This document shows positions 1 to 8,753 of a stretch of DNA of 64,000 nucleotides, one piece after another (the stretch's first letter is position 1; every line of letters begins with the position of its first letter). The stretch is taken from NCBI GenBank assembly GCA_036675815.1, contig JAKFEE010000022.1, positions 186,001 through 250,000 of the forward strand, in the 5' to 3' direction. A program made the position numbers and the translations under genes. Origin of the DNA: JAKFEE01 sp036675815. GTDB taxonomy: Bacteria > Pseudomonadota > Alphaproteobacteria > Rhodospirillales > Magnetospirillaceae. The notes beneath the pieces were generated by a model that did not search any database, had not been told where the DNA came from, and saw only the letters and a list, made by a program, of their open reading frames with translations.

Positions 1-112
1 GGCGCGGCGACGAGCCCCAGGTGGCGACCACCGTTGCCAGGGCCACGCCGCGCCCGGCGGCACGCCACGCCAGCGCCTGATCGAGCACGGCGAGATCGCT
101 GGTTGCGGTCAT
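1..112 (-). CDS. XdhC/CoxI family protein, N-terminus only (cut by window edge)
   Basis: Thirty-seven N-terminal codons are visible, starting at the ATG at 112-110; the rest lies beyond position 1. The visible residues include ATVVATWGSSPR, the hallmark N-terminal segment of the XdhC/CoxI family. These proteins help insert or mature the molybdenum cofactor of xanthine or CO dehydrogenases, and relatives occur in other MoCo contexts. The start codon overlaps the stop of the upstream ydbL-like gene in an ATGA arrangement, so the two are probably translationally coupled. No molybdoenzyme is in view, so the partner is unknown. The family assignment rests on a short fragment. Confidence 0.75.
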   Translation of the reverse strand, partial: MTATSDLAVLDQALAWRAAGRGVALATVVATWGSSPR

Positions 113-432
113 TTGCGCCGCCAATTGCCGGAGCTATCCATGACGTAGCTGCCCGATGGCGACTGGGCGATGGCCTTCTCGCCGGCGATGGCCTGGACTG
201 CCGGCAGGCTGGTGCCGGTGCGTGTGGCGATGTCACGGTACTGATCCAGGCGCTGGCCGTTGATGCCGCGCACCAGCGCCTGGATCTCCGAGGTTTGGCG
301 CACGATCCCCAAGAGACCGTCGGGCCTTTCGCCGACAAGTCCTTGCGCCTTGGCCTGTTCCAGCGTCTGGGCGGCCGCGGGGGCGGCCAGCAGCAGCAGC
401 GTCACGAAGATCGCATGGGCGAGACGTTTCAT
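109..432 (-). CDS. ydbL: YdbL/DUF1318 family periplasmic protein
   Basis: A 107-residue protein with a clear signal peptide (hydrophobic core at residues 7-20, likely cleavage after AAAQ). The body contains AKAQGLVGERPDGLLG, typical of the YdbL/DUF1318 family. In Escherichia coli ydbL follows ydbH and ynbE; YdbH and YnbE form an inner-to-outer membrane bridge implicated in lipid transport, and YdbL is thought to modulate it. The same gene order here supports the name. It sits 6 nt after ynbE with a GAGG ribosome site before its start, and its stop overlaps the xdhC-like start. Confidence 0.85.
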   Translation of the reverse strand: MKRLAHAIFVTLLLLAAPAAAQTLEQAKAQGLVGERPDGLLGIVRQTSEIQALVRGINGQRLDQYRDIATRTGTSLPAVQAIAGEKAIAQSPSGSYVMDSSGNWRRK

Positions 433-438
433 GAGACC

Positions 439-663
439 TCAGAACAGTTGCGGATTCTGGCGCATCAGGTCCTCGACCTCGCGCTCGACCCTGACCCTGA
501 TTTCCTGCTCCACCTTGACGTTCAGATTGATCACGATCGGTTTGTCGGGCGGCTCGATCTTCACCGTCGGCTGACATGCCGCCAGCACGCCGATCAGGGC
601 CGCGGCAGCGACCGCGGCCGCTCGCCTAGCGGCTCGGCCGGCGCAAGATGTCAGGTAGTTCAT
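439..663 (-). CDS. ynbE: YnbE-like outer-membrane lipoprotein
   Basis: A 74-residue lipoprotein. The ATG at 663 was chosen because it gives an N-terminal signal of about 28 residues ending in the lipobox VLAAC; longer in-frame starts would bury it. After the lipidated Cys comes PTVKIEPPDKPIVINLNVKV and then a charged VEREVEDLM segment, matching the small YnbE family. In E. coli YnbE multimerises and contacts the C-terminus of YdbH to complete a periplasmic bridge. The gene overlaps the end of ydbH by 38 nt, as expected for coupled translation of partners. Confidence 0.85.
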   Translation of the reverse strand: MNYLTSCAGRAARRAAAVAAAALIGVLAACQPTVKIEPPDKPIVINLNVKVEQEIRVRVEREVEDLMRQNPQLF

Positions 664-2992
664 CGGTGATGCGTGCCTTGTCCAGGATGCTGCCCAGTTT
701 GCCGGACACATTGAGATTGAGCTCGATGGGATAGCCGTCATAGAGGCCAGGGTTGGCGCCATTGATGGTCATGCCCGCCAGCAGATCACCTCCGGCTTCG
801 CCGTGCAAGGTCATCGACAATTTGGTGTAATGAAAATCGTCGAGCGCCTTCAACACCAGGTCCATCGACTCGCCCATGCCGGCGATCCCCGACGGATCGG
901 ACGGCTGGTAGCGCAGGACTCCGGGGGCGATGGAGTCGAGCCGCGCGCTGGCAATGGTCACATCACCTTGCGCGAGGACCAAGGGAATGGTGCCGGTCAG
1001 CCGGCCACTCCCCGAAAGGCCGTCCACCTGGATCATCTCGATCACTTGGGCCAAATCCAAACCGGCCACGGCGAGGGTCAGTTGCTGGCGTGTGGCGCGG
1101 GGATCGACCACGGCGTCCGTCACCGAGACCATGCCTCCCGCCAGTTGCGCCGACGCCCGCGCCACCATCACCCGGCCGCGGTCGAGGCGGAAGGTGAGGC
1201 GGCCATCCGTCAGCGGCACGGCGCTGTCGATGCGCTGCACCGACGCCCTCTGGTTCGGCGGCGTCGACAGTGGTGCCAAGCCGTCGAGGTGGATGCCGGC
1301 GTCGAGGTGGTGGGCGGCGACGCTACCGACATGGCCGCCCATGTCCTGCAAGGTGATCCTTAGGTCGGGGGTGAAACGCGTTCTCGACCAGGAAACCGCC
1401 CCGGCCATCGCGGCCGTTCCGGAGACCTGACTGAACGCGCCCAGGCCGGGGAAGAGTTGCCGTGGCTGCAGTTTGCCGGGGGCGAAGGTGATAGGCGCTG
1501 ATTCCAGTGTTAGCGAGCCTCCACCGCCGAGCAAATCGTGGAATCCGGCCAGGGCAATGTCGACTCCCGGCCCGACGAGATGCGCACTCAGCCGCAGTCC
1601 ATCTTCGACCGGCGAAACCTGTGCCGTTGCCGACATGACGCCGCCCTCGGCCGGGCCGAGGCGCGAGGCGCTGAACTGAAGCGCCGGGCCGGTGGGGGAC
1701 GGCGCCATACTCGCCACCACGTCAGCCGCGCGCCACGACCATTCCACGACGTCGAGCGTCGCGTCGGAAAGGGTGACCCCCGGCAGCAAAGGCCCTTCCG
1801 GCCATGCGATATCTCCACCGACGTCGCAGCGGGGGATCGTCGCCAGCATACGGACACCACCCGCGCGCAGCGAGAGCTCGCCCTGGATCGCCACGTCTGG
1901 TCGAAGCATCACGCCATCTTCGCTCAACGAGGCTTCGATGGTCGCTCCGGGCAGGATCGTCAGCGATGCGGGACTGACCGCGAAGAATTCGCCAAAATCG
2001 GCGTCGCCGGTGTCGAGGCTGCCCGGCCCATCGAGCGCCAATTGGAAGCGCCTGCCGTCGTAGGTGACGCCGCCACCGAGGCGGAGATCCACATGGCGAA
2101 GCCGCAGGTCGCCGGTGTCGAGATCCCGCGCCTTAATTTCCAATGCCGCCCTGGCTTCGCCGCCGCTCCTATCTCCCCGGGCTTGCAAGAGCTCGATCGT
2201 AGCATCCACTCGCCCGCCGCCAACGCGCAGACCACGGATTTCGGCGTTCAAGGCTGGGACGTCGATGTGTGTGCCGGCGCCAAGAGTGATCCGCCCATCG
2301 GCCGTCACGGTCAGCCCCTCGGCCTCGGGGATGGTCGCCCGAATGCCCAGTGCGGTCGCCGCCTCGTAGCCTCCGCTGGGAAGCGTCCGGAGGGCGAGGC
2401 GCCAATCACCGCCGTCACGCCCGGTTATGGTGAGCACACGGCCGTCGCCAAGATCCACCTTCCAGGGCGATTCGGCGCGCAGCCAGAGCACACCATCATC
2501 TTCTTGAAGGGTGGCGCTGCCCATCTCGGCGACGGAGAGCAGGCCGCGGCCAGTGATGCCGTCGAAATCCAGCGACAGCGAGAAGGGACGGCGGCCCCAC
2601 GGCAACGGCGCCTCGATCAGCGCATGGCCGATGTGAACGCGATCCACGGCCCAGCCGACGCCGTCGAGACCCGCGCCCCCTTGGGGCCGCACATGCGCGT
2701 ACTCGACCGTCAATTCGTCGAGCCGGCGGTCCAGGAGGGGCCGCAGGCGCCACCGCAAGTGAACGCCCGTGAGCTGCAGGCTGTCGCCCACCTTGATACT
2801 GTCGATGATGGCGCCATCCAGGCCGAGGGCGGCAACGGAGACCGAGACGGGCTCTCTCGTCACCGCCGCTAATCTGCGCTCCATCATCCAGCCGGCGATC
2901 GCCTCGGCGAAGGGTAGGGTCAACGCGGCCACGCCCACAAGGCTAGCCACCAGGCCGATCAGGGTGACAAGTGCCATTCGCACACGACGCAT
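626..2992 (-). CDS. ydbH: YdbH-like AsmA-clan intermembrane lipid transport protein
   Basis: A 788-residue protein with an N-terminal membrane anchor (residues about 5-30) and a long periplasmic body of alternating beta-rich segments with no catalytic motif, as in the AsmA/TamB-like YdbH family. The C-terminus (NGANPGLYDGYPIELNLNVS) resembles the YdbH end that binds YnbE. In E. coli YdbH works redundantly with TamB and YhdP in moving phospholipid to the outer membrane. It leads the minus-strand operon ydbH-ynbE-ydbL-xdhC. Function is by family; the substrate is not shown by the sequence. Confidence 0.85.
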   Translation of the reverse strand: MRRVRMALVTLIGLVASLVGVAALTLPFAEAIAGWMMERRLAAVTREPVSVSVAALGLDGAIIDSIKVGDSLQLTGVHLRWRLRPLLDRRLDELTVEYAHVRPQGGAGLDGVGWAVDRVHIGHALIEAPLPWGRRPFSLSLDFDGITGRGLLSVAEMGSATLQEDDGVLWLRAESPWKVDLGDGRVLTITGRDGGDWRLALRTLPSGGYEAATALGIRATIPEAEGLTVTADGRITLGAGTHIDVPALNAEIRGLRVGGGRVDATIELLQARGDRSGGEARAALEIKARDLDTGDLRLRHVDLRLGGGVTYDGRRFQLALDGPGSLDTGDADFGEFFAVSPASLTILPGATIEASLSEDGVMLRPDVAIQGELSLRAGGVRMLATIPRCDVGGDIAWPEGPLLPGVTLSDATLDVVEWSWRAADVVASMAPSPTGPALQFSASRLGPAEGGVMSATAQVSPVEDGLRLSAHLVGPGVDIALAGFHDLLGGGGSLTLESAPITFAPGKLQPRQLFPGLGAFSQVSGTAAMAGAVSWSRTRFTPDLRITLQDMGGHVGSVAAHHLDAGIHLDGLAPLSTPPNQRASVQRIDSAVPLTDGRLTFRLDRGRVMVARASAQLAGGMVSVTDAVVDPRATRQQLTLAVAGLDLAQVIEMIQVDGLSGSGRLTGTIPLVLAQGDVTIASARLDSIAPGVLRYQPSDPSGIAGMGESMDLVLKALDDFHYTKLSMTLHGEAGGDLLAGMTINGANPGLYDGYPIELNLNVSGKLGSILDKARITDELPDILRRPSR

Positions 2993-3144
2993 GCTGCCAT
3001 CATATCGCGGCAGAGCGGCTCGTGGTTGCTATCTCTATGGGCCGATGGTCCGGCAATCAACGGGAGGCGGTTGCCGCCATCCGGCGGGTTGGCGCAGGAG
3101 GCCGGCTTTCGCTATGGTTGTCCTGTCCCCTGGAGCGCGACCCG

Positions 3145-3696
3145 ATGCCCGCCGCTGTCGATTCGAGCCTTGATGTCGTCTGCTGGTTCCTGAACCGTGC
3201 CATGGCCGAGCGCGAGTATTTGCAGCCGCAGAAGATGCATCGGCTGCTCTACCTCGCCCAGGCCTATTACGCCGTGGCCTACCACGGGCGCAAGCTGATG
3301 CCGGCGATGTTCGTCGCCGACGAACCGGGCCCGGTCGAACCCACCATCTTCCGCCTGTTCGACGGCGGCCCACCGCAGATTGAGCCGCGCCCTATCGCGG
3401 ACCACGTCGATCACTTTCTCGACAGCGTCTGGCGGCGGTTCGGCGCGCATTCCGTCGACCATCTCAGCAAGCTCACCAAGGGGCACGCCCCCTACCTCGA
3501 GGCCCGGCGCCGCGGCGTCCGGGCCGAGATCGCATTGGAGGCGATGCGAAAATTCTACTCGCCCGAGCACCCCGGCGACGGCGCTCCGCCGGTCAGCCAG
3601 GTCCTCCGCCCGCGGCTCATGCGCTCACACACCGGTCAGCCGGTGGCGGTGCGGAAGTGGATTCCACCGACGAAACCGGCGGCGAAGCCGAAATGA
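3145..3696 (+). CDS. Panacea-domain (DUF4065, SocA-like) protein
   Basis: A 183-residue soluble protein. The ATG at 3145 was preferred over upstream in-frame starts because the Panacea-like fold begins at once (VVCWFLNRAMAEREYLQPQK, then MHRLLYLAQAYYAV) and GGAG lies about 10 nt upstream. This pattern, with a downstream GPVEPTIFRLF segment, is typical of the GepA/SocA-type Panacea domain. The domain serves as antitoxin or adaptor in some toxin-antitoxin pairs (SocA delivers SocB to ClpXP in Caulobacter) but is also found alone. No toxin gene is adjacent: upstream is divergent ydbH and downstream is a convergent ChaN-like gene. A toxin-antitoxin role is unproven. Confidence 0.7.
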   Translation: MPAAVDSSLDVVCWFLNRAMAEREYLQPQKMHRLLYLAQAYYAVAYHGRKLMPAMFVADEPGPVEPTIFRLFDGGPPQIEPRPIADHVDHFLDSVWRRFGAHSVDHLSKLTKGHAPYLEARRRGVRAEIALEAMRKFYSPEHPGDGAPPVSQVLRPRLMRSHTGQPVAVRKWIPPTKPAAKPK

Positions 3697-3699
3697 CCG

Positions 3700-4731
3700 T
3701 CATTGGCCGGCGGGCGGCAATGGCCGGGGATTCTTCTTGAAGTGCTCGGCCAGCGCTGCACATGGGTCGGCGCCGCCGACGCGCGGCGTGAACCACACCG
3801 CGTCGAACGGCAGGGTTTCGACGCCGTACGAGGAGCCATATGCCGCGGGTTCGATAATCTCCTCCGAGACTTCGACGAAGGCCAGCGCGAAGGTGTGGAC
3901 GTCGGGGGCAAGGTCGTGGAGCACCATGGGCACGCCGCGGTCGTTGCGGACGTGTCCGGCGCCGGCAATCAACACGGCGCCGTCGATGCCGGTCGCCCGG
4001 GCGGCCTCGGACATGGCGCGCGCCATGCTGGCGTCCTTGGCGCGCTGTGCCATCACCATGGGCGGCACCGCCTTCTCGGGCAAGAGATTGCAGTGGCTTT
4101 CGCGGATGTCACGGGCCAGCGATTCGTGGAGTTCGGCGGACATGGGCCGATCCAGGCCGAGTTGGTTGAGGCGCTCAGGCGGCACCGATTGGCGGCGGCT
4201 CATCGCCTTGACCTCGGCGTCGGGCAGATTGGCCGCGACGATCGGCAAGGCGGCATCCAATGCGGCTTGGGCGATGGGCCGGTAGAGGGCCCAATCCGGC
4301 CAGCCGGACTTCCCCCATTCGGTGGCTGCGCCGAGCCCATCGGCATCGCGCGGTCTTTGCGCGAGATGCTTCTCGATGGCTGAAGTCTTTTCCGCACCGA
4401 ACATCTCGAATGCCACCGCCGGCCGCCGGCCGCCGACGATCAGGCGGTCCAACAACCATGCCTGCAGCCTGTGGTGGTCGACGTTGTCATGCCTTTCGCC
4501 CAGTAAGACGAAGCGGGCCGAGCGCAGGGCGCCCAGCAGTTCCGCGACGGAGATCGCACGCCGCTGATCCGGTAGATAGATGGTGCCGACCAGCGGATGC
4601 TCCTGCGATAGCGCGCTCTGCCAGGGCGGAGTAGGCGGCGTTGCCTCGATGGCCTTCGCCGCGCGGGGCAGAAGGGAAACCACGGCAGCGAGTGCCGCAC
4701 CGATCAGCAACAAGGTGCGTACGGGGGTCAT
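3700..4731 (-). CDS. ChaN-like haem-binding/Tiki-superfamily protein
   Basis: A 343-residue exported protein with a signal peptide (hydrophobic residues 6-24). It has the ChaN family landmarks FVLLGERHDNVDHH (residues about 74-88), VAFEMF and, near the C-terminus, IAGAGHVRNDRGVP. ChaN proteins are cofacial haem-binding lipoproteins linked to iron uptake, and the fold is shared with Tiki proteases. No lipobox Cys is seen, so it is probably periplasmic rather than lipidated. It stands alone, converging on the Panacea gene with a 3-nt gap, with a divergent CBS gene upstream. A haem role is inferred from the family only. Confidence 0.8.
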   Translation of the reverse strand: MTPVRTLLLIGAALAAVVSLLPRAAKAIEATPPTPPWQSALSQEHPLVGTIYLPDQRRAISVAELLGALRSARFVLLGERHDNVDHHRLQAWLLDRLIVGGRRPAVAFEMFGAEKTSAIEKHLAQRPRDADGLGAATEWGKSGWPDWALYRPIAQAALDAALPIVAANLPDAEVKAMSRRQSVPPERLNQLGLDRPMSAELHESLARDIRESHCNLLPEKAVPPMVMAQRAKDASMARAMSEAARATGIDGAVLIAGAGHVRNDRGVPMVLHDLAPDVHTFALAFVEVSEEIIEPAAYGSSYGVETLPFDAVWFTPRVGGADPCAALAEHFKKNPRPLPPAGQ

Positions 4732-4870
4732 GGCACGAGCCTAGCACGGGCCTGGCCGCCGGTGCCATCCACGCCAGCCGCGCTTGCCCCGGAAGGGAGA
4801 TGCCGGTATACCCGAGCATAAGTATAAACGCGTATAAGCGCATGATCGCGGGTGGAGGAGCGTTTCAGAA

Positions 4871-5320
4871 ATGAATTGCCGAACGATCATGACTCAGGCG
4901 CCGGCGATCTTGACGGCGCAAACCCCCGTCGGGCTGGCGACGAAAACTCTGCTGTCGAGCCAGCTGACCGCACTGCCGGTCGTCGATACCGGCGGCCTTT
5001 GTCTGGGGATGTTCAGCCTTCACACGCTGATGGGGACCATGCTGCCGCGGGCGGTGACCATTGCCGAGGATGTCGACCTGTCGTTCGTCAATGACAGTGC
5101 CGACATCTTGCGATCGCGCCTCCAGGCCATAGCCGGTGACGGCGTAGAACGGCATCTCGAGCGCGATTTCCCACGCGTCACACCGGATACGTCGTTGGTG
5201 GAGGCCGTGCTGTTGATGTATCGCGGCCGCCGCGTGCTGCCGGTGGTCGATGACGATAACAAGCTGTTGGGTATCGTTACCACGTGGAGCGCCGTCGCGC
5301 GCATTTCAGGGAAGATATGA
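4871..5320 (+). CDS. CBS-domain pair protein, probable transporter regulator
   Basis: A 149-residue soluble protein made almost entirely of two CBS motifs: residues 1-60 (MTQAPAILTAQTPV, LPVVDTGGLCLGM) and about 85-149 (VTPDTSLVEAVLLM, VLPVVDDDNKLLGIVT). CBS pairs bind adenosyl ligands and regulate attached or neighbouring proteins. It has a strong GGAGGAG site ahead of the ATG. Its stop codon overlaps the start of the downstream ArsB/NhaD-type transporter (ATGA), so the CBS protein is most likely a separately encoded regulatory subunit of that transporter. The ligand cannot be read from the sequence. Confidence 0.85.
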   Translation: MNCRTIMTQAPAILTAQTPVGLATKTLLSSQLTALPVVDTGGLCLGMFSLHTLMGTMLPRAVTIAEDVDLSFVNDSADILRSRLQAIAGDGVERHLERDFPRVTPDTSLVEAVLLMYRGRRVLPVVDDDNKLLGIVTTWSAVARISGKI

Positions 5321-6666
5321 TGCACGGCGCGACTGCGGAATGGGTACCCAACGTCCTGTTGGGAATGAACCCGATGTGGGTGGCCACCATCGTGTTGATC
5401 GGCACCTACGCCGTCATCATCACCGAGAAAATGAACCGCGCCATCGTCGCCCTGCTGGGCGCCGGCGTGATGATCATGGTCGGCGTCCTCAATCAGGAAG
5501 CGGCGATTCGCGGCGTCGACTTCAACACCATCGCGCTGCTCACCGGCATGATGGTGCTGGTCGCCATTACCCGCAAATGCGGTGTGTTCCAGTATGTGGC
5601 GATCTGGTCGGCGAAAAGGGCCAAGGCCAGCCCCGCCGGCATCCTGTTGATGCTGCAGGTGGTAACCGCCGTATTTTCGGCTTTCCTCGACAACGTGACG
5701 ACGGTCCTGTTGATCGCGCCGGTGACGCTGGTCATTACCGAGGAATTGAAGGTCAAGCCGTACCCATTCCTGGTGGCCGAAATCTTCGCCGCGAACATCG
5801 GCGGCACCGCCACGCTGATCGGCGATCCGCCCAATATCCTCATCGGCTCGGCCACCGGCCTGTCCTTCAACGATTTCGTCTTCAACCTCGCGCCTGTGGT
5901 GGTGGTCATCCAGATCGTCAGCCTGGGCATCTTCCACCTGCTGTGGGGGCGGCGCCTTCATGCCTCGACCGAGGATCGCCAGCGCGTGATGGCCTTCGAC
6001 GAGGCCGAGGCGATCACCGATGCCCGGCTGCTACGCCAATCGCTCGGGGTGCTGGCACTCGTCGTCGCCGGCTTCATCATGGCCCATCCCCTGCATCTCG
6101 AGCCCGGCACCATTGCCATGTTCGGCGCGGCGCTGCTGATGCTGCTGCACAATTTCGGGAAGTCCGCCGAGGAGCAGGCGCATGAGGTCCATCACACCCT
6201 CGCCGAGGTCGAATGGATCACCATCTTCTTCTTCGTCGGCCTGTTCATGGTGGTTTATGGCGTCGAGACCGCCGGCGTGCTGAGGTATCTGGCCGAACAT
6301 CTGATCGCCCTCACCGGCGGCGACCTTACCGTGACCGTGATTGCGATCCTGTGGGCTTCGGCGATTCTGTCGGCGATCGTCGACAATATCCCGTTCGTGG
6401 CGACCATGATCCCGCTGATCAAGAACATGGCGCCGTCCTTCGGCGGGCCCGATGGGCTGCTCCCGTTGTGGTGGGCGCTGTCGCTCGGCGCGTGCCTGGG
6501 CGGCAACGGCACGCTGATCGGCGCCTCGGCCAATCTGACCGTGGCAGGATTCGCCGAACGCGCCGGGCACCCCATCCGGTTCCTGCCCTTCATGAAAATT
6601 GCCTTTCCAATGATGCTGGTGAGCATCGTCATCAGCACGATCTACATGTGGTTGCGCTATCTGTGA
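5317..6666 (+). CDS. ArsB/NhaD (SLC13-like) membrane transporter
   Basis: A polytopic membrane protein of 449 residues with about 11-13 hydrophobic segments. Conserved signatures are FSAFLDNVTTVLLIAPVT (first half) and ALSLGACLGGNGTLIGASAN (second half), plus AANIGGTATLIGDPPNILIG, characteristic of the ArsB/NhaD/P-protein group of the ion transporter superfamily. Members move arsenite, Na+/H+ or dicarboxylates, and the substrate cannot be assigned. The start at 5317 is coupled to the CBS gene; a second ATG follows at 5320. CAGGGAAG lies just upstream. No ars genes are nearby, so an ion antiporter seems more likely than an arsenite pump. Confidence 0.85.
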   Translation: MMHGATAEWVPNVLLGMNPMWVATIVLIGTYAVIITEKMNRAIVALLGAGVMIMVGVLNQEAAIRGVDFNTIALLTGMMVLVAITRKCGVFQYVAIWSAKRAKASPAGILLMLQVVTAVFSAFLDNVTTVLLIAPVTLVITEELKVKPYPFLVAEIFAANIGGTATLIGDPPNILIGSATGLSFNDFVFNLAPVVVVIQIVSLGIFHLLWGRRLHASTEDRQRVMAFDEAEAITDARLLRQSLGVLALVVAGFIMAHPLHLEPGTIAMFGAALLMLLHNFGKSAEEQAHEVHHTLAEVEWITIFFFVGLFMVVYGVETAGVLRYLAEHLIALTGGDLTVTVIAILWASAILSAIVDNIPFVATMIPLIKNMAPSFGGPDGLLPLWWALSLGACLGGNGTLIGASANLTVAGFAERAGHPIRFLPFMKIAFPMMLVSIVISTIYMWLRYL

Positions 6667-6718
6667 GCGCGCAGGCGTTAGCGTATTGTCAGCGGGGGGC
6701 TCGGGGCGCCAGGATGGC

Positions 6719-7180
6719 ATGATGATCAAGCGCCTCCCGTTCTTGCTGTTGCTGATGCTGCTCGGCATCGTGTCGGGCGCTTTGGCGCAAACAGCACAGC
6801 GGCAGGCGCCGCTCACCATAGCGACCGCCGACGGGCGCCAGCTCGCATTTCACGTCGAGCTGGCTGACACCGATGAGCAGCGGGCGACGGGGCTCATGTA
6901 CCGTTCCCGCCTCGCCGCCGATGCCGGCATGCTTTTCGATTTCAAGCGCGATCTCCCGGTGGCGATGTGGATGAAGAACACCTTCATCCCCTTGGATATC
7001 CTATTCATCACTGCGGATGGGCGCATCGCGGGGATCGTGCAGCGGACGGTGCCGCAGTCGTTGGCGACGATCGCTTCGCCGGGACATGTGCGTGCCGTAC
7101 TCGAGGTCAATGGCGGGACGGTCGAACGCCTGGGGATCGCCGTCGACGATCGCGTCCACCATCCGATGTTCGTGCGCTGA
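6719..7180 (+). CDS. DUF192 family secreted protein
   Basis: A 153-residue protein with a signal peptide (residues 1-23, ending GALAQ). The mature part carries the DUF192 landmarks ADTDEQRATGLMYRS, AGMLFDF, VAMWMKNTFIPLDILFI and VLEVNGGTVERLGI. This small beta-barrel family is widespread in bacteria and archaea; its biochemical function is not established. Two adjacent ATGs (6719, 6722) make the start uncertain by one residue. It follows the transporter by 52 nt and abuts the convergent gene that ends at 7181. Confidence 0.85.
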   Translation: MMIKRLPFLLLLMLLGIVSGALAQTAQRQAPLTIATADGRQLAFHVELADTDEQRATGLMYRSRLAADAGMLFDFKRDLPVAMWMKNTFIPLDILFITADGRIAGIVQRTVPQSLATIASPGHVRAVLEVNGGTVERLGIAVDDRVHHPMFVR

Positions 7181-7480
7181 TCAGGCTTCGTTGCCCAGGG
7201 TGGCAACCTGCGGCTCGACCGGTTCCCATGCCTCACCAGTGGCGACCACGCAGCTCTGGCCATCGGGGGTGGTCATCAGGATGGTCCAGGTGGCGCCGTC
7301 GCGTGTCGACAGCACCTCGATGACGGCGCCGTTGTCGGACATGCCAAGGGCGGTGGGCGTTTCGGAATAGTCTTTCAACAGGCTCGAAACCAGGACGTCG
7401 CGGCTGGCGCACACATTCTGGGCCAAGGCGGGCTGGGCCAGGCCGGCGATAGCGACCAGGGCGCTGGCGGTGCGGATCAT
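7181..7480 (-). CDS. Small secreted protein of unknown function
   Basis: A 99-residue protein not recognised by name. The ATG at 7480 is set by a strong AAAGGAG ribosome site and by the signal peptide that follows (residues 1-20, ending ALAQ). The mature part has two cysteines about 55 residues apart (NVCASRD and GQSCVVA), possibly a disulfide, and a beta-rich stretch. Many alphaproteobacteria have similar small proteins. It stops exactly where the convergent DUF192 gene stops, with no spacer. Confidence 0.6.
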   Translation of the reverse strand: MIRTASALVAIAGLAQPALAQNVCASRDVLVSSLLKDYSETPTALGMSDNGAVIEVLSTRDGATWTILMTTPDGQSCVVATGEAWEPVEPQVATLGNEA

Positions 7481-7810
7481 GACCAAACTCCTTTTACTCG
7501 GGTGCAAGCAGTGGTCTCCCTCCCCAAATGGCTTGCCGCAGCCGCCTTGTCACCGGCCCGGCGACGGCGTGGGGCGGGCGGCAGGCGCCAAGCCGTGGCG
7601 GCGCTATGCATGGGCTGCAGTTTCGGTGGAGAATATGCGAATTTTGCGGTCGGCAACCGTCTTCTCTCCGCCAACGGAAGTACCGCTTATTCCGCCTGCA
7701 TCCGAAAACGCCTTTGGCATACGCCGCCTGAGCCGCCCGCGCAAACCAATGGGTGGTGGGGCGGCGGAGGCGCTTGCGCCGACTCGCGAAAGCCCTTAGG
7801 TTGCGCCGCA
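7481..7810. other. Intergenic stretch upstream of tRNA-Pro
   Basis: About 330 nt without a convincing gene. Open frames here on both strands have no family resemblance and the longest minus-strand one runs through the tRNA. The 3' part presumably holds the tRNA-Pro promoter; no strong consensus hexamers stand out. Confidence 0.5.
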
Positions 7811-7889
<79 letters not shown>

Positions 7890-7976
7890 CCGGCAACATG
7901 CGAAAAGCGCTTTGCCGACGGCGGGGGAGGCGCTAAAACCGCGGCGAAGCGTCAAATCGCCTTGGAGGCACAGCTC

Positions 7977-8273
7977 ATGCAGGTCCGCATCTATCGCCCG
8001 GCGCGCTCGGCCATGCAGTCGGGGACAGGCAACACCAAGCGCTGGCTAGTGGAGTTCGAGCCGCAGTCGTCGAGGCAGATCGATCCGCTGATGGGGTGGA
8101 TCAGCTCACGCGACATGCGCAGCCAATTGCGCCTGTCCTTCGACACCAAGGAGGAGGCGATCGCCTATTGCGAGCGCGAGGGCTTCACCTACAAGGTTTT
8201 CGCCGAACGGCCGCAACGGCCGGTGCGGCCGAAGAGCTATGCCGACAATTTCCGCTTCGATCGGATCGCCTGA
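7977..8273 (+). CDS. NDUFS4-like complex I accessory subunit
   Basis: A 98-residue protein of the ETC complex I subunit family (bacterial homologue of mitochondrial NDUFS4/18-kDa subunit). It begins with VRIYRPARSAMQSG and continues with WLVEFEP, DPLMGWISSRDM and FDTKEEAIAYCEREG, then ends YADNFRFDRIA; all are family landmarks. In alphaproteobacteria it binds the peripheral arm of NADH:quinone oxidoreductase. The ATG at 7977 was chosen because GGAGG lies 8 nt upstream and the fold starts immediately. It sits alone between two tRNA genes, away from nuo genes, as is usual. Confidence 0.92.
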   Translation: MQVRIYRPARSAMQSGTGNTKRWLVEFEPQSSRQIDPLMGWISSRDMRSQLRLSFDTKEEAIAYCEREGFTYKVFAERPQRPVRPKSYADNFRFDRIA

Positions 8274-8295
8274 GCGGTCGCAGGCGCGGCACAGC

Positions 8296-8372
<77 letters not shown>

Positions 8373-8753
8373 ACACAGCAACATTACCAGTGTCGTCATC
8401 CCCCAGCGGCAGGCAGAGGCGTCGTGGCTCGGCAAATCAACGGCCGGACCGAGAAATGCTTGGGCTTAACCAAAATCAATGCAGCGGCTGGACCGGTTGG
8501 GGAATTCTGGTCAGGCAATAGCGCATAAGACGCTGCGAGAGAGGGGGCTATACGTGGGCGCGGAGGAGCGGATGGCTCCCCGCGCCGTTTTTCGTATGGG
8601 CCAACGGCGCATTCCGCAGCGGTTGCCGTTCCTCCGGCGGAACACCTTCTTCCTAAAAAAACGCCCCGTTGCCGGGGCGTGAAGTGAGAGAGCGAGGGAA
8701 GACTGGGGCGCCGCGGCGAGAGAGGAGGGGGGAGCCGCGGCGCCGTCCAGCCG
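8373..8753. other. Intergenic stretch between tRNA-Arg and the DUF2249 gene
   Basis: About 380 nt with no supported coding region. It contains the terminator of the minus-strand DUF2249 gene (8654-8680). The rest has ordinary composition and no repeat that could be recognised. Confidence 0.5.
8654..8680 (-). terminator. Rho-independent terminator of the DUF2249 gene
   Basis: A perfect 8-bp stem (ACGCCCCG at 8661-8668, CGGGGCGT at 8673-8680) with a 4-nt loop. On the minus strand the stem is followed by a run of seven T. It lies about 75 nt past the DUF2249 stop. Confidence 0.85.
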
